A DNA stretch of 64,000 nucleotides. Source: Halorussus caseinilyticus. Lineage in GTDB: Archaea > Halobacteriota > Halobacteria > Halobacteriales > Haladaptataceae. The stretch spans positions 2,356,001 to 2,420,000 of the forward strand of contig NZ_CP119809.1 of the NCBI RefSeq assembly GCF_029338395.1, written 5' to 3'. The notes beneath the pieces are model-generated. The model saw nothing but the letters and a program-made list of their open reading frames with translations. It was not told where the DNA came from and searched no databases. The position numbers were made by a program, and so were the translations under genes. Below, one piece after another: positions 45,451 through 55,090 of this stretch (positions are counted from its first letter, which is position 1; each line of letters opens with the position of its first letter).

Positions 45451-45584
45451 CCAAACCGCCGCTCGCGTCCGCCTGCGCTCGTCTCGGGCGCGTACTCGTA
45501 CGCGCCCGCGGTCACACACGCACCCGACCGGCCGCGCGACCGCCTGCCACACGAGGTTTCCGTCCGGAGACCGAATCTCGTTAC

Positions 45585-46235
45585 ATGAGTTTCGTCGCGG
45601 AGTTCTCCGTCTCGGCCGACGACTTCGCTCTCGGGGATGCACTCGCCGCGGTGCCGGAGATGCAGGTCGAAGTCGAACGTCTCGCCACCCACAGCAGGGA
45701 GTGGGTGATGCCGTTCCTCTGGGTCTCGGGCGGTGACCCCGACGCCTTCGGGGATGCACTGGCCGACGACGAGACGGTCGCCGACGTGAAGACGCTCGAC
45801 CGTCTCGGCGACACGCGCCTCTACATGGTCGAGTGGAGCGAGTCCGTCAAGCGTCTCGTGGACACGATGATTGACAAACACGCCATCGTACAGGAGGCGG
45901 TCGCTCGCCACGAGTGGTTCCTCAAACTCCGGTTCGCCGACGAGAACCAGCTTTCGGCGTTCTACCGCCACTTCGGACCGGACTTCGAACTCCACCGGAA
46001 GCAACGGACCACCGAACCCAAGCACCGCGAGTTCGGCCTGACGCCCGAGCAACGCGAGACGCTGGTGCTGGCCTCGGAGATGGGCTACTTCTCGGTACCC
46101 CGCGAGGCCACCGTCGAGGACCTCGCCGACCACCTCGGCATCTCGACTAACTCGGTCTCTCAGCGACTCCGCCGCGCCCACGACGCCTTAGTCCGGAACA
46201 CGCTCCTCGCCAACGGACGGCGGCGGCCGGAGTGA
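45585..46235 (+). CDS. Bacterio-opsin-activator-like HTH regulator
   Basis: A 216-residue haloarchaeal transcription regulator. The N-terminal two thirds is the BAT-type sensory region, and the C-terminus is the HTH_10 domain, from FGLTPEQRETLVLASEMGYF through REATVEDLADHLGISTNSVS to QRLRRAHDALVRNTLL. The ATG at 45585 was chosen because the in-frame upstream extension lies in repeat-derived low-complexity sequence. Confidence 0.85.
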   Translation: MSFVAEFSVSADDFALGDALAAVPEMQVEVERLATHSREWVMPFLWVSGGDPDAFGDALADDETVADVKTLDRLGDTRLYMVEWSESVKRLVDTMIDKHAIVQEAVARHEWFLKLRFADENQLSAFYRHFGPDFELHRKQRTTEPKHREFGLTPEQRETLVLASEMGYFSVPREATVEDLADHLGISTNSVSQRLRRAHDALVRNTLLANGRRRPE

Positions 46236-46500
46236 GTCGGCATCAGTATCGAGACCGAGGTCTTACCTTCGTTTTCTATCAGACGATGGTAGCGGAGGTG
46301 CCATACGGAGTCGGTGTCACGCCGAGTCGTCGCGCGGCGAGAGAACGGAGTTTCGGGAACGCACGGGGTAGCGACTGCTTTCGAAATCGAGGGTCGGGCG
46401 TCCACACTCGCACTCGCGGAGACGTTCGAGCGCGACGGCGCGGCCACGAACTACTCGCGGCGGACTTCCTCGGGGAGCGCGAAAAATCGAGATAGTCCGG

Positions 46501-48027
46501 TCAGGACTGCCAGTACGCGGGCGTCAGCAGGACGAGTACGGGCAGGATTTCGAGGCGGCCTATCCACATCAAAAACACCATGAACAGTTTCGTGGACGCC
46601 GGGAACGGAATGTAGTTGTTCATCGGACCGACGAGACCGAACCCCGGACCGACGTTGCCGAGGGTCGCCGCGGTCGCGCTCATCGCGTCGAGCGCGACCA
46701 AGTCCATCCCGACGCGGGCGGCGTCGAGGTAGACCACCATCGTCGCGACGAAGAAGATGACGAAGTAGAGCAGGGTGAACGCGTAGATGCCCCGGACCGC
46801 GCGCTCGTCCAGCGACCGGCCGCCGAGTCGGACCGGCCGGACCGCCTCGGGGTGGATAGTCGTGAACAACTCACGCTTGAGCGACTTCAGGATGACCAGC
46901 CAGCGCACGATTTTGATGGCTCCGCCGGTCGAACCCGCCGAACCGCCGACGAACAGCGCCACGAACAGGACGTACTGGGCCGGACTCCCCCACGTGTTGA
47001 AGTCCATGCTGGCGTACCCCGTGGTCGTCACGAGCGAGGCCACCTGAAAGACGGCGTGACGAAGCGACTTCTCGAACTCGCCCGCGAGAGGGCTGACTGC
47101 GGCTTGTTCGGCCGTTCCGCCGGTGAACAGCAGGACGGCGAGCAGTCCCGAGAACACCGCCAGCACGCCGACGTAGAATCGGAACTCCGTGTCTTCTCCG
47201 AACACCTCGGGTTCGCCGTTCAGCGCGTGCCAGAACAGCGCGAAGTTGGTCCCCGCGGCCACCATGAACGGGACGATGAGCCACTGGACCGCGGCAGAGA
47301 ACGCCTCGATGCTCCGGGCGGCGGGCGAGAACCCGCCGGTCGCCATCGTGGTGAACCCGTGGGCGACCGACTGGTAGAGGGTCATGTTCGGCGCGAGACC
47401 GGCGAGGTGGAGCGAGAACAGCAAGACGACTTCCAGCGCGGTGATACCGAGGTAGGCCCGCCAGAGCGCGCGGGCGGTCTCGGCGATTCGGGGCGTGAGT
47501 TTCTGGATGCCCGGTCCCGGCGCTTCGGCGTCCATCAGTTGCGCGCCACCCACCGAGAGTTCGGGCAGGATGGCGACGGCGAGAACGACGATGCCCATGC
47601 CGCCGAGCCACTGGGTCTGTTGGCGCCACATCATCAGCGCCCGCGAGTGGTCCTCGAACCCGATGTTCTTCATCACGGTGGCCCCCGTGGTAGTGAACCC
47701 GCTCATCGACTCGAACATGGCGTTGACGGGGTGTGCGACCGTCCCCTCTCCGGCGATGACGTAGGGCGTCGCACCGACGATAGAGACCGCTAGCCACGTC
47801 AGCGCGACCATCAGAAAGCCCTCGCGCGCGCCGAGGTCGGGGTCGTCGTCCAACTGTTCGAGACCCCACCCGATACCGACCGCCAGCGCCATCGACGCGA
47901 GGAACGTCGTCACGCCCTCGCCGTAGAAGACTGCGAGCGCGAGCGGAAACACCATCGCCACGGCCAACCACTTGACCACGGTGCCGACCAGACTACTGCT
48001 GGCGCGCCAATCGACGCGCAGGTTCAT
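46501..48027 (-). CDS. trkH: Trk potassium uptake channel subunit TrkH
   Basis: The membrane pore of the K+ uptake system central to the salt-in strategy. The 508-residue protein has about ten hydrophobic segments and four P-loop-like filters, including FTTTGATV, TMATGGFS, VTTTGYAS and the final LGNVGPGFG. It overlaps trkA by four bases (ATGA), so the pair is translationally coupled. Confidence 0.93.
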   Translation of the reverse strand: MNLRVDWRASSSLVGTVVKWLAVAMVFPLALAVFYGEGVTTFLASMALAVGIGWGLEQLDDDPDLGAREGFLMVALTWLAVSIVGATPYVIAGEGTVAHPVNAMFESMSGFTTTGATVMKNIGFEDHSRALMMWRQQTQWLGGMGIVVLAVAILPELSVGGAQLMDAEAPGPGIQKLTPRIAETARALWRAYLGITALEVVLLFSLHLAGLAPNMTLYQSVAHGFTTMATGGFSPAARSIEAFSAAVQWLIVPFMVAAGTNFALFWHALNGEPEVFGEDTEFRFYVGVLAVFSGLLAVLLFTGGTAEQAAVSPLAGEFEKSLRHAVFQVASLVTTTGYASMDFNTWGSPAQYVLFVALFVGGSAGSTGGAIKIVRWLVILKSLKRELFTTIHPEAVRPVRLGGRSLDERAVRGIYAFTLLYFVIFFVATMVVYLDAARVGMDLVALDAMSATAATLGNVGPGFGLVGPMNNYIPFPASTKLFMVFLMWIGRLEILPVLVLLTPAYWQS

Positions 48028-49367
48028 AGTTTCTCGGTGACGGCTTCCAGCGCGTCTCTGTCCACGAAGACGACCACGTGGTCTCCCGGTTCGACCACGG
48101 TGTCACCGCGGGGCACGACGAACGACTCGTCGCGGGTGATGGCCCCGACGATGAACCCCTCGGGCAGGTCGGCCACCGCTTCTCGGATGGGTCGGCCCAC
48201 GAGGACCGACTCGTCGTCCACCTCGACTTCGAGAACTTCGGCCTTGTCGTTCTCGATGAGCGCGACGTTCTCGGTGTGGAGTTCGCGGGTGAATCTGGTT
48301 ATCTCCTCGGCGGTGACTTCCCGAGGGTTGACCGCAACGTCCACGCCGACCGTCTCGAAGACGCTGACGTACTCGCCGGACTCGACCACTGCGACGGTCC
48401 GGTGCGCGCCGAGTTGCTTGGCCAGCACCGACACGAGCAGGTTCTTCTCGTCGCTTTCGAGCGCGGCGACCACGGCGTCGGCCTCGTCTACGTGTTCGCG
48501 GGCGAGGAACTCGGCGTCCGTCGCGTCGTTCTCCATGACCACGGTGTTGGGCAACTCCTCGGCGAGTTCGCGCGCCCGGTCGTGGTCGTGTTCGATGAGT
48601 CGCGGGTGGAGACCCCGCTCTTCGAGCAGTCGAGCGGTGTGATAGCCGATTTCGCTCCCGCCGATGATGACCAAATCCTCGTTGCGCGAGGGCGTCTCGC
48701 GGGGCGCGATTTCGTGGGCGAACTCTTGGACGCTCTCGGGGCTTCCGATGACGACCACCTTGTCGTCGGCCCGGATGACCGTCTCCCCGCGGGGAATCTC
48801 CACGTCGCCGTTTCGGAGGAGTGCCGCAAACGTCAGCGAGTCGAAGCGGTCGGCCTCGCTGACGGTCTGGTTGGCGACGGGACTGCTCTCGCCCACCTCG
48901 AACTCGGCCATCTGGACGGTACCGCCCGCGAACGGGTCCACGTCGCGCGCGGCTGGCAGGCCGATGACCCGAACGATGTCTTGGGCGGTCAGCAGGTTCG
49001 TACACACCATGAAGTCCACGCCGAACGCGGTCCGGTCGGCGGCGTGTTGCCACGTTTCGAGGTAATCGACGTTCTTGACTCGCGCGATGGTGAACGGGTC
49101 GTCCACGGTCTTGGCGGTGCCGCAGGCGACCAGATTCGTCTCGTCGTCGTCGGTGCTGGCAATCATCATGTCGGCCTCGTCGATGCCCGCCTCCCGGAGC
49201 GTCGAGATGGACGTGCCGTCGCCTTGGATGGCCAGCACGTCCTCGGAGTAGGTCAGAGCGTCCACTCGTTCGCCGTCTACGTCCACGACGACGACTTCGT
49301 GGGTGTCCGCGAGACTCGCCGCGATGGAGGAGCCGACCTCACCTGCGCCGATGATGATAACGCGCAT
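48024..49367 (-). CDS. trkA: Trk potassium uptake regulatory subunit TrkA
   Basis: A 447-residue cytoplasmic gating subunit with two TrkA_N (Rossmann) and two TrkA_C domains. The first nucleotide-binding loop is VIIIGAGEVGSSIAASLA (residues 3-20). The second is more divergent: LVIIGGSEIGYHTARLLEE. It is first in the trkA-trkH operon. Confidence 0.93.
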   Translation of the reverse strand: MRVIIIGAGEVGSSIAASLADTHEVVVVDVDGERVDALTYSEDVLAIQGDGTSISTLREAGIDEADMMIASTDDDETNLVACGTAKTVDDPFTIARVKNVDYLETWQHAADRTAFGVDFMVCTNLLTAQDIVRVIGLPAARDVDPFAGGTVQMAEFEVGESSPVANQTVSEADRFDSLTFAALLRNGDVEIPRGETVIRADDKVVVIGSPESVQEFAHEIAPRETPSRNEDLVIIGGSEIGYHTARLLEERGLHPRLIEHDHDRARELAEELPNTVVMENDATDAEFLAREHVDEADAVVAALESDEKNLLVSVLAKQLGAHRTVAVVESGEYVSVFETVGVDVAVNPREVTAEEITRFTRELHTENVALIENDKAEVLEVEVDDESVLVGRPIREAVADLPEGFIVGAITRDESFVVPRGDTVVEPGDHVVVFVDRDALEAVTEKL

Positions 49368-49501
49368 CAGTACCCTCCGTCATTCTTGAAGGCTGTTGCA
49401 AGCCCCACCGTATGATTATTTCCTTTCTCGGACGGCGGCGCGACTCGCCGGTCCCGACGCCGTGAGCAAAATTCCGGCCGGGAACCGTCCGAACCCGGAT
49501 T

Positions 49502-49540
49502 CGCCCGCCGTCGCCGACGAGTTGTCGGCGACGGCGGGCG
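49502..49540. terminator. 17-bp perfect hairpin upstream of trkA
   Basis: CGCCCGCCGTCGCCGAC and its exact reverse complement flank the loop GAGTT and are followed by AAAAA. In the 300-base gap 49368-49667 it probably separates trkA from the gene upstream. An AT-rich island (about 49560-49610) and a second, loop-less 24-bp palindrome at 49636-49659 lie beside it. Confidence 0.45.
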
Positions 49541-49667
49541 AAAAACGTATACCGTGCTTTGGGCAATTATATATTATTCTTTGAGAAATCTAAATGCGTC
49601 TTTCGGAACGAATTATGACTGTCGGTTCGTGGCGCGCGCGACCGGCGCGCCGGTCGCGCTCTCGGTC

Positions 49668-50453
49668 TCAGGCCGTGCGCGACTGCGAGACGCGCTTGGT
49701 CACCGAGACCGGAAACCGGCTGGTTCGGCCGTCTATCACGAGGTTGTCGTAGTAGAGGTCGAGCGTGGCCGGGTTGACCGCGTTGCCGTGGCCCACCCCG
49801 ACTCGGACGAGTCGGGCGTCGTCGCCGAACCGCGCTATCACGTCGTCGAACGTCGCGCTCTCGCCCCCTTCGGTCTCGGTGTACTCGAACCAGCGACTCG
49901 TCCCGGCGGTGTCCCCGCGCATCCGGGCGAGAACGTCGAAGGTGGTCCATCGCTCGTCGCCGCCGCCCGCGTCGGCGGTCAGGTACATCCCGTGTCGGCC
50001 GTCGGCGTTCTCGACCACCAGAAACGTCTCGTCTGGCGCGAGCGCCCCCGAGTCGTCCGGGTTGACGTTGTTCGGTCCCTCGTAGTAGTCGTAGGCGAGT
50101 TCGCCGAGACCGCCCAGCGTCGTCTCGGAACTCGGGGCCGCTATCGACGCCGCGTAATCGACCGTCGAGTTCCCGCCCGACGTGACGTGAATCGGCCGCG
50201 GGTGGGCCTCGTCGCGCGCGTCGTCGCCCGCCTCGACCGTCGCGGTGTACGAACCGTCGCCGTTCAGGTCGAACAGCGTCACCCCCGGCGCGAGCGAGGT
50301 GTCTACCTCTTGGCGGGCCGACGGCGCAGACGCGCCGTCGGCCGCCGGTCCGCGCTCGGCCGTCACTCCGTTTTCGGCCGCCGCGCCGCTTCCGACCGCT
50401 CCCACCGTCAGGGCGGCTATCCCTCGCAGGACCGCCCGTCGCTCCCGATTCAT
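49668..50453 (-). CDS. Tat-type secreted protein of unknown function
   Basis: A 261-residue protein with the signal MNRERRAVLRGIAALTVGAV (twin Arg and hydrophobic core). A beta-rich domain follows, ending in LYYDNLVIDG, a pattern seen in concanavalin-like carbohydrate-binding folds. LFDLNGDGSYTATVEAGDD suggests a calcium-like Asp/Asn loop. Function is not known. It is downstream of another Tat protein on the same strand, 83 bases away. The ATG at 50453 is fixed by the signal peptide. Confidence 0.75.
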   Translation of the reverse strand: MNRERRAVLRGIAALTVGAVGSGAAAENGVTAERGPAADGASAPSARQEVDTSLAPGVTLFDLNGDGSYTATVEAGDDARDEAHPRPIHVTSGGNSTVDYAASIAAPSSETTLGGLGELAYDYYEGPNNVNPDDSGALAPDETFLVVENADGRHGMYLTADAGGGDERWTTFDVLARMRGDTAGTSRWFEYTETEGGESATFDDVIARFGDDARLVRVGVGHGNAVNPATLDLYYDNLVIDGRTSRFPVSVTKRVSQSRTA

Positions 50454-50536
50454 GGTCACCGACACGACGCGCGCCGGTTTATGCTTTCGTCCCGGTTCCA
50501 CCCTCGTTCCGGCGTCGGCGCGAGCGACACGCCGTC

Positions 50537-51151
50537 TCAGTCCGGGTTCACGTCCAGCGTCACCGTCACCGGCGCGTCGGCCCCGTCGAACGCGACGGCC
50601 CCGGAGTAGCGATACACGTCGAACCCGCCGTCTACGACGCCCCGGACCACGTTCGAGTCGGAAATCTCGTCGCTGGATTCGGCGTTCTCGGCCGCCTCGA
50701 CCCGTCCGCTGACCCGGAACTTGTAGTTGGCCTTCGGACCCTCGCCCTCGACGGTTATCGTGTTGGGCAGTTGCTCGTCGTCTTCGGTCGTGTCCTCGAA
50801 GAGGTCGCCGTCCACGAACACCCTTCCCGGCCCGTCGAGTTGCAGGTCGGTGGGTTCGCCCGTGAAGAGCCAACTGTCGCACCGCCCCTCGGCGACGGCC
50901 CCGCGGCCGGTGTTCTCGTCCACGAGTTCGTCGCCGGGGTCGGTCTCGTAGGTCCCGCCGCGCTCGACTTCGCCGGTCACGCTGACCTCGTAGGAGAACG
51001 TCTCGTCTCCGGCCGCGCAAAACGTGATTTCGCGCCATCCCTCGGCACTGGCGTTTCCGGCCAGTGCGCTCCCCGCGAGTCCCGCGGCGGTCGCTCCCAG
51101 TACGGTCCGTCGGTCGATGTTCGATTCCCCGTCGTCCGCAGAGTCGGTCAT
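50537..51151 (-). CDS. Tat-type secreted protein of unknown function
   Basis: A 204-residue exported protein. DRRTVLGATAAGLAGSALAG (about residues 13-32) is a twin-arginine signal ending ASA. The mature part is a short beta domain with two cysteines (FCAAGD and GRCDSW) that may form a disulfide. C-terminal AVAFDGADAPVTVTLDVNPD is acidic. It has no recognised family. The ATG at 51151 puts the signal at the N-terminus; a longer frame does not. Confidence 0.75.
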   Translation of the reverse strand: MTDSADDGESNIDRRTVLGATAAGLAGSALAGNASAEGWREITFCAAGDETFSYEVSVTGEVERGGTYETDPGDELVDENTGRGAVAEGRCDSWLFTGEPTDLQLDGPGRVFVDGDLFEDTTEDDEQLPNTITVEGEGPKANYKFRVSGRVEAAENAESSDEISDSNVVRGVVDGGFDVYRYSGAVAFDGADAPVTVTLDVNPD

Positions 51152-51476
51152 TGGTTCCACACCCCGGTCGAGTCGTTGCGCTCCGAGGGTTTGAACCCGG
51201 ACGCTCCTCAACCCGTCTTTCGCCCGGTCGGACCGAATCAACCGAAGTTCACGCGAGAAACGCGACGTTTCCGAGCGCAACGCGGGATAGAACCGACTTC
51301 ACGCCGGGGTTACCGCGACGGGCGGCGCGACTTTTTCCGGTCGGTCCGTCGTCACGCGCCGAAAGACCGAACAGACACCTCTCTCCCGGAAGATATAGTG
51401 GCTCTGTCGGCCGATTCGCCGAACGACGGCCAACACTTTCGTTAGCGCACGAGTCGAACTTTCCTCAGAGCGACGG
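51152..51476. other. 325-base divergent gap before the APC transporter gene
   Basis: I see a TATA-like AGATATAGTG at 51391-51400, about 80 bases before the transporter ATG. Nothing else here is recognisable as a gene, repeat or strong hairpin. Confidence 0.4.
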
Positions 51477-53825
51477 ATGGCAGAACACACTCGCACGTTG
51501 GGTTTCCGGGTCGCGTTCGCGCTGGGTTTGGGGACGATGATAGCCGCGGGTATCTTCTCGCTGTCGGGGACGGCCGTGGCGGTGGTCGGGAGTAGTGCGG
51601 TCATCTCGTTCGTCCTCGCGGCGGTCATCGCGGGCATCACCGCGGCGTCGTACTCCGAGTTCGCCTCCATCTACAGCGAGAACGGCGGGGGCTACCTCTT
51701 CTCGTCGCGGACGTTCGAGAACGACAAACTCCTGTTCGCGGTCGGAGCGTCCCTGTTCATGGGCTACTGCGCGACCACGGCGTTCTACCTCGCCACGATG
51801 GGCGAGTGGTTCCACCAGTTCATCATCCCGCACGGCGTTCCGATTCCCCACGGTGCGGTCGCAATCACGGCCGCGGTTCTGTTGGGCTACCTCAACGCGC
51901 AGGGGACCGAGGAGAGCGGGACGTTTCAGGTCCTCGTGACCGCCGCGAAGGTGGCGGTCCTGCTGGTGTTCATCGCCGGGGCGTTCGCCTTCGAGGGACC
52001 GACGCAGGCGGTCGGTACCTTCGCCGGGGAGTTCAAAACGAACGCGGGCGGCATCGTCCAAATCGCGGCGGTGGCGTTCATCACCTTCTTCGGGTTCTCG
52101 GCAATCGCGGCCAGCGCGGGCGAAATCATCGAACCGCGGCGGGTCGTCCCGAAGGCAATCGGCGCGAGCATCCTCACGGTCACGATTCTGTACATCTTCG
52201 TCATCGTGGCGATGGTCAACTCGCCGATTCCGGCGGAAGTCGTGGCCCGGCAGGGCGAGACGGCGATGGGGGAGGTCGCCGCGGCGTTCCTCGGGAGTTT
52301 CGGCAAGTGGCTCATCGTGGCCGGGGCCATCTTCAGCATGGTGTCGGCGTCGAACGCCTCGATTCTGGCGGCGTCGGGCATCGGGTCGCTGATGGGTCGG
52401 CAGGGCCAAGCACCCCGGCGGTTTAGCCGCGTCCACCCCGAGTACGGGACGCCGTTCTGGAGCGTCGTCTCGGTGACGGGAACCATCTCCGCTCTCATCC
52501 TCGTGTTCATGTCGCTGTTTCCCGCCGAGGGTGGCCTCGGCGTTCTCAATCTCGGACTCGACGCGCTGACCGGGTTCGCCAACCTCAACCTGCTCGGCCC
52601 GCTCGCGGTGGTCAACGTCGCGCTCATCCTCTCGCGGCGGCGCTACCCCGACATGGACCGCCCGCTGGAAGTGCCGTTCTCGCCGTGGGTGCCGATTCTC
52701 GGCATCGTCGCCAACGTCGCGCTCATCACGAACCTACCGCCGAAGGGCATCGTCATCGGCGTGGCTATCGAACTCGCGCTCGTGGCCGCGTACCTCGCGT
52801 GGGGCGGCGCGCCCGACGTGGCGGAACTCACGAAAGAGGCCGTGGGCCGTCACCAACCGGTCCGAACCAGCGGCGGTGAGACGGTCAACCGCACCGGTGC
52901 CGACCGGACGGCCGGAGGTGTCGAAGGCACGTCTGAGACCGGGACCCCCGCCGAGTCCGGGGACCGCTTCCGGGTCCTCGTCCCGGTGGCGCGAATCGAC
53001 CGCGCGCCGGTCCACGTACGACTGGCCGCGACGCTGGCGAACGCGCGGGCCGAGAACCCGATGCTACAGGTCGTCAACGTCACCCACATCCCCGACCAGA
53101 CGCCCTACGAGATGGTCCAAGACGACGCCGAGAAGCGCGCCGACAGACTCGTAGAGCGCCTCGAAAGCGTGGACGTGGACGCCGAGTACACGGTCGAGGG
53201 ACACATCTCGCGGGACATCGGCTTCGACATCAACCAGACCGCCCGCGACGACGGCGTGGACCTCGTACTGATGGGCTATCCCGAGGAACACTACGAAGTC
53301 ACCGAGACGGTGGAGTACGACGCGCCCTGCGACGTGCTGTTCACGCAGGGGTTCGAGACCGAGGACTTGGACGGTCTGGATGTCGTCACCATCGGCGCGG
53401 GCGGCGGCCCCCACCACGACTCGATGGTCTCGCTGGTGAGTTCGCTCGGGAAGTCGGGTGCGGCGATTCACGTCGTCAACGTTAACCCCGCCGGAGGCGG
53501 CGGGACCCCCGAGAACATCCGGCGGACCCTAGACGCCTTCCCCGACGACCTGTCGGTCGAAGCCCACGAAGTCGAGGCCGACACCGTGGCCGAGGGACTG
53601 GTCACGACGGCGGCCGAGAACGGCGGACCGCTGTTCATCGGCGCGTCCCGGACTCGCCTGCTCCGGCGGTGGGTCCTCGGTTCGACGCCCGACCGAGTAA
53701 TCGACCGGGCCGACGACCTCGGCGTCCCGGTGGTCGTCTACGCCAAACCGACGGGTCTCAGCGACCGACTCGGCGAAGCCCTCTTCCCGGTCAGTCGCTA
53801 CATCCGGTCGGCGTTCCGGAAGTAG
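51477..53825 (+). CDS. APC-superfamily amino acid transporter fused to UspA domains
   Basis: A 782-residue fusion. Residues 1 to about 435 contain some 12 membrane segments, with the APC start FALGLGTMIAAGIFSLSGTA and YSEFASIYSENGGGYLFSSR. After a polar linker (about 440-495) come two UspA-type domains, from FRVLVPVARIDRAPVHVRLA and from VVTIGAGGGPHHDSMVSLVS, the second ending GASRTRLLRRWVLGSTPDRV. The cytoplasmic Usp part probably senses nucleotide or stress state and tunes transport. The substrate is unproven. Confidence 0.9.
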   Translation: MAEHTRTLGFRVAFALGLGTMIAAGIFSLSGTAVAVVGSSAVISFVLAAVIAGITAASYSEFASIYSENGGGYLFSSRTFENDKLLFAVGASLFMGYCATTAFYLATMGEWFHQFIIPHGVPIPHGAVAITAAVLLGYLNAQGTEESGTFQVLVTAAKVAVLLVFIAGAFAFEGPTQAVGTFAGEFKTNAGGIVQIAAVAFITFFGFSAIAASAGEIIEPRRVVPKAIGASILTVTILYIFVIVAMVNSPIPAEVVARQGETAMGEVAAAFLGSFGKWLIVAGAIFSMVSASNASILAASGIGSLMGRQGQAPRRFSRVHPEYGTPFWSVVSVTGTISALILVFMSLFPAEGGLGVLNLGLDALTGFANLNLLGPLAVVNVALILSRRRYPDMDRPLEVPFSPWVPILGIVANVALITNLPPKGIVIGVAIELALVAAYLAWGGAPDVAELTKEAVGRHQPVRTSGGETVNRTGADRTAGGVEGTSETGTPAESGDRFRVLVPVARIDRAPVHVRLAATLANARAENPMLQVVNVTHIPDQTPYEMVQDDAEKRADRLVERLESVDVDAEYTVEGHISRDIGFDINQTARDDGVDLVLMGYPEEHYEVTETVEYDAPCDVLFTQGFETEDLDGLDVVTIGAGGGPHHDSMVSLVSSLGKSGAAIHVVNVNPAGGGGTPENIRRTLDAFPDDLSVEAHEVEADTVAEGLVTTAAENGGPLFIGASRTRLLRRWVLGSTPDRVIDRADDLGVPVVVYAKPTGLSDRLGEALFPVSRYIRSAFRK

Positions 53826-53868
53826 CGCGTCGTCCACCCGGACACGTCGTTTGTGGAGCCGAGCGCGG

Positions 53869-54681
53869 TCAGAGACCGCCGAACGAGAGCGGTTTAGCCT
53901 CCTCCCAGCGCGGCGCGAACTTCTTTCGGACGCCCGCGGCGAACTCGGGGTCTTTCATGTCTATCATGGCGAACGCCTCGCCGGGGTTCAGGGGATTCGC
54001 TACCTCGACGCACACCTCCACGTCGTCGATGAGGTTGAACGTTCCCTGCAGACCCTCCGTCGTCCGGACCGCGAACTCGGGGTGGTCGGCGAACGTCTCG
54101 GTGTAGCGTTCGCCGACGCTCGGCGGGAGCGTCTCCACGAGTTCCGGCGTCATGAGCAACGACACCTTCACGCCGCGGTCCAGCGCCGCTTCGAGGTGCT
54201 TGGCCACGAGGTCACCCACGTCGCCGATGTCGAACTGGGCCGACGAATCCCCGGCGACCATCACGATTCGGTCGTCGGCCGCGTCGAGTCGCTCGACCAG
54301 CAGGTCCGTCGATTCCTCGGGACCCACCGCCGCGGTCCAGAACCCCTCTTCGACCGGTTCGGCGGCGTCGAGTTCCTCGGTCAGGTCGTCCACGATGCCC
54401 TCGTACTGCTCGGCCTGCTCTTCGAGTTCTTCGAGTTTGTCGTCCAGCAGGCGGTTCAACGCGGTTTCGGGTTCGACCGCGACGTACTTCTTGGGCCGAC
54501 TCGCGCTCTGGGACCGCGCGAGGTTGTGGGTCTCCAGACTGCTCAGCACGTCGTAGATTCGGCCCATCGGTACGTCGCTCGCCCGCGACAACTCTTTGGC
54601 AGTTGTCGGTCCCGCGTCCAACAACGACCGATACGCTCGGGCCTCGTACTCGGAGAGGCCGAGGTCTCGTAGACTCGCCAT
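53869..54681 (-). CDS. TrmB-family regulator (second copy in the window)
   Basis: A 270-residue regulator with an N-terminal winged helix (LGLSEYEARAYRSLLDAGPT, AKELSRASDVPMGRIYDVLS), a coiled-coil (about 75-105) and a PLD-like sensor domain (RIVMVAGDSSAQFDIGDVGD). It lacks the long C-terminal sugar domain of the 32903 protein, so its ligand may differ. The ATG at 54681 (MASLRDLGLSEYEARAYRSL) is the usual family start; an upstream ATG at 54741 would add 20 residues. A 13-bp-stem hairpin (54744-54772) lies just before that. Confidence 0.82.
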   Translation of the reverse strand: MASLRDLGLSEYEARAYRSLLDAGPTTAKELSRASDVPMGRIYDVLSSLETHNLARSQSASRPKKYVAVEPETALNRLLDDKLEELEEQAEQYEGIVDDLTEELDAAEPVEEGFWTAAVGPEESTDLLVERLDAADDRIVMVAGDSSAQFDIGDVGDLVAKHLEAALDRGVKVSLLMTPELVETLPPSVGERYTETFADHPEFAVRTTEGLQGTFNLIDDVEVCVEVANPLNPGEAFAMIDMKDPEFAAGVRKKFAPRWEEAKPLSFGGL

Positions 54682-54743
54682 GTGGGTAGCCAGACGCGCC
54701 GACCCTATAAACTCTCGCTTCGTTTGTTGTTGAGACGGCATCA

Positions 54744-54772
54744 CGACGCGCGTGCGAGACGCACGCGCGTCG
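54744..54772. repeat. 13-bp hairpin upstream of the second TrmB gene
   Basis: CGACGCGCGTGCG-AGA-CGCACGCGCGTCG is perfect. An AT-rich island with TTTAGATTTCTAAAG-like sequence (54790-54850) follows it. Confidence 0.55.
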
Positions 54773-54865
54773 GTAGGGCCGTGAGGGAAACGTATACACA
54801 CACCTAAGAAATATTTAGATTTCTAAAGCAACGATTTAGGAATATTTAGCGTTCGACTCGTCGCC

Positions 54866-55090
54866 TCACTCTTCGCCGTCGGCCGACCCGTCGCCGTCGA
54901 GTTCCGGGTCGAATAGGTCTTCGATGCGGCAGTCGAAGTGCCGGGCGAGTTCGAACGCGAGTTCGATGGACGGGTCGTACCGGTCGCGTTCGATGGCGTT
55001 GATGGTCTGGCGCGTGACCCCGACCGCGGCCGCGAGGTCCGACTGGCTCATGCCCTCGGCGCTCCGTCGCTCCCGGACCTCGTTCCTCAT
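54866..55090 (-). CDS. Small XRE-family HTH regulator
   Basis: A 74-residue regulator. MSQSDLAAAVGVTRQTINAI (about residues 14-33) is the XRE helix-turn-helix, and the RHFDCRIEDLFDPE segment is typical of small XRE proteins. Its start overlaps the stop of the upstream membrane-protein gene by four bases, so it is co-translated. Two 16-bp palindromes before that operon are its likely autoregulatory operators. Confidence 0.88.
   Translation of the reverse strand: MRNEVRERRSAEGMSQSDLAAAVGVTRQTINAIERDRYDPSIELAFELARHFDCRIEDLFDPELDGDGSADGEE

Noticed and set aside
45408-45584. N-terminal extension of the Bat-like regulator
   Set aside because: The extra 59 codons fall in repeat family 2 and flanking low-complexity DNA; homologues start at the MSFVAEF position.
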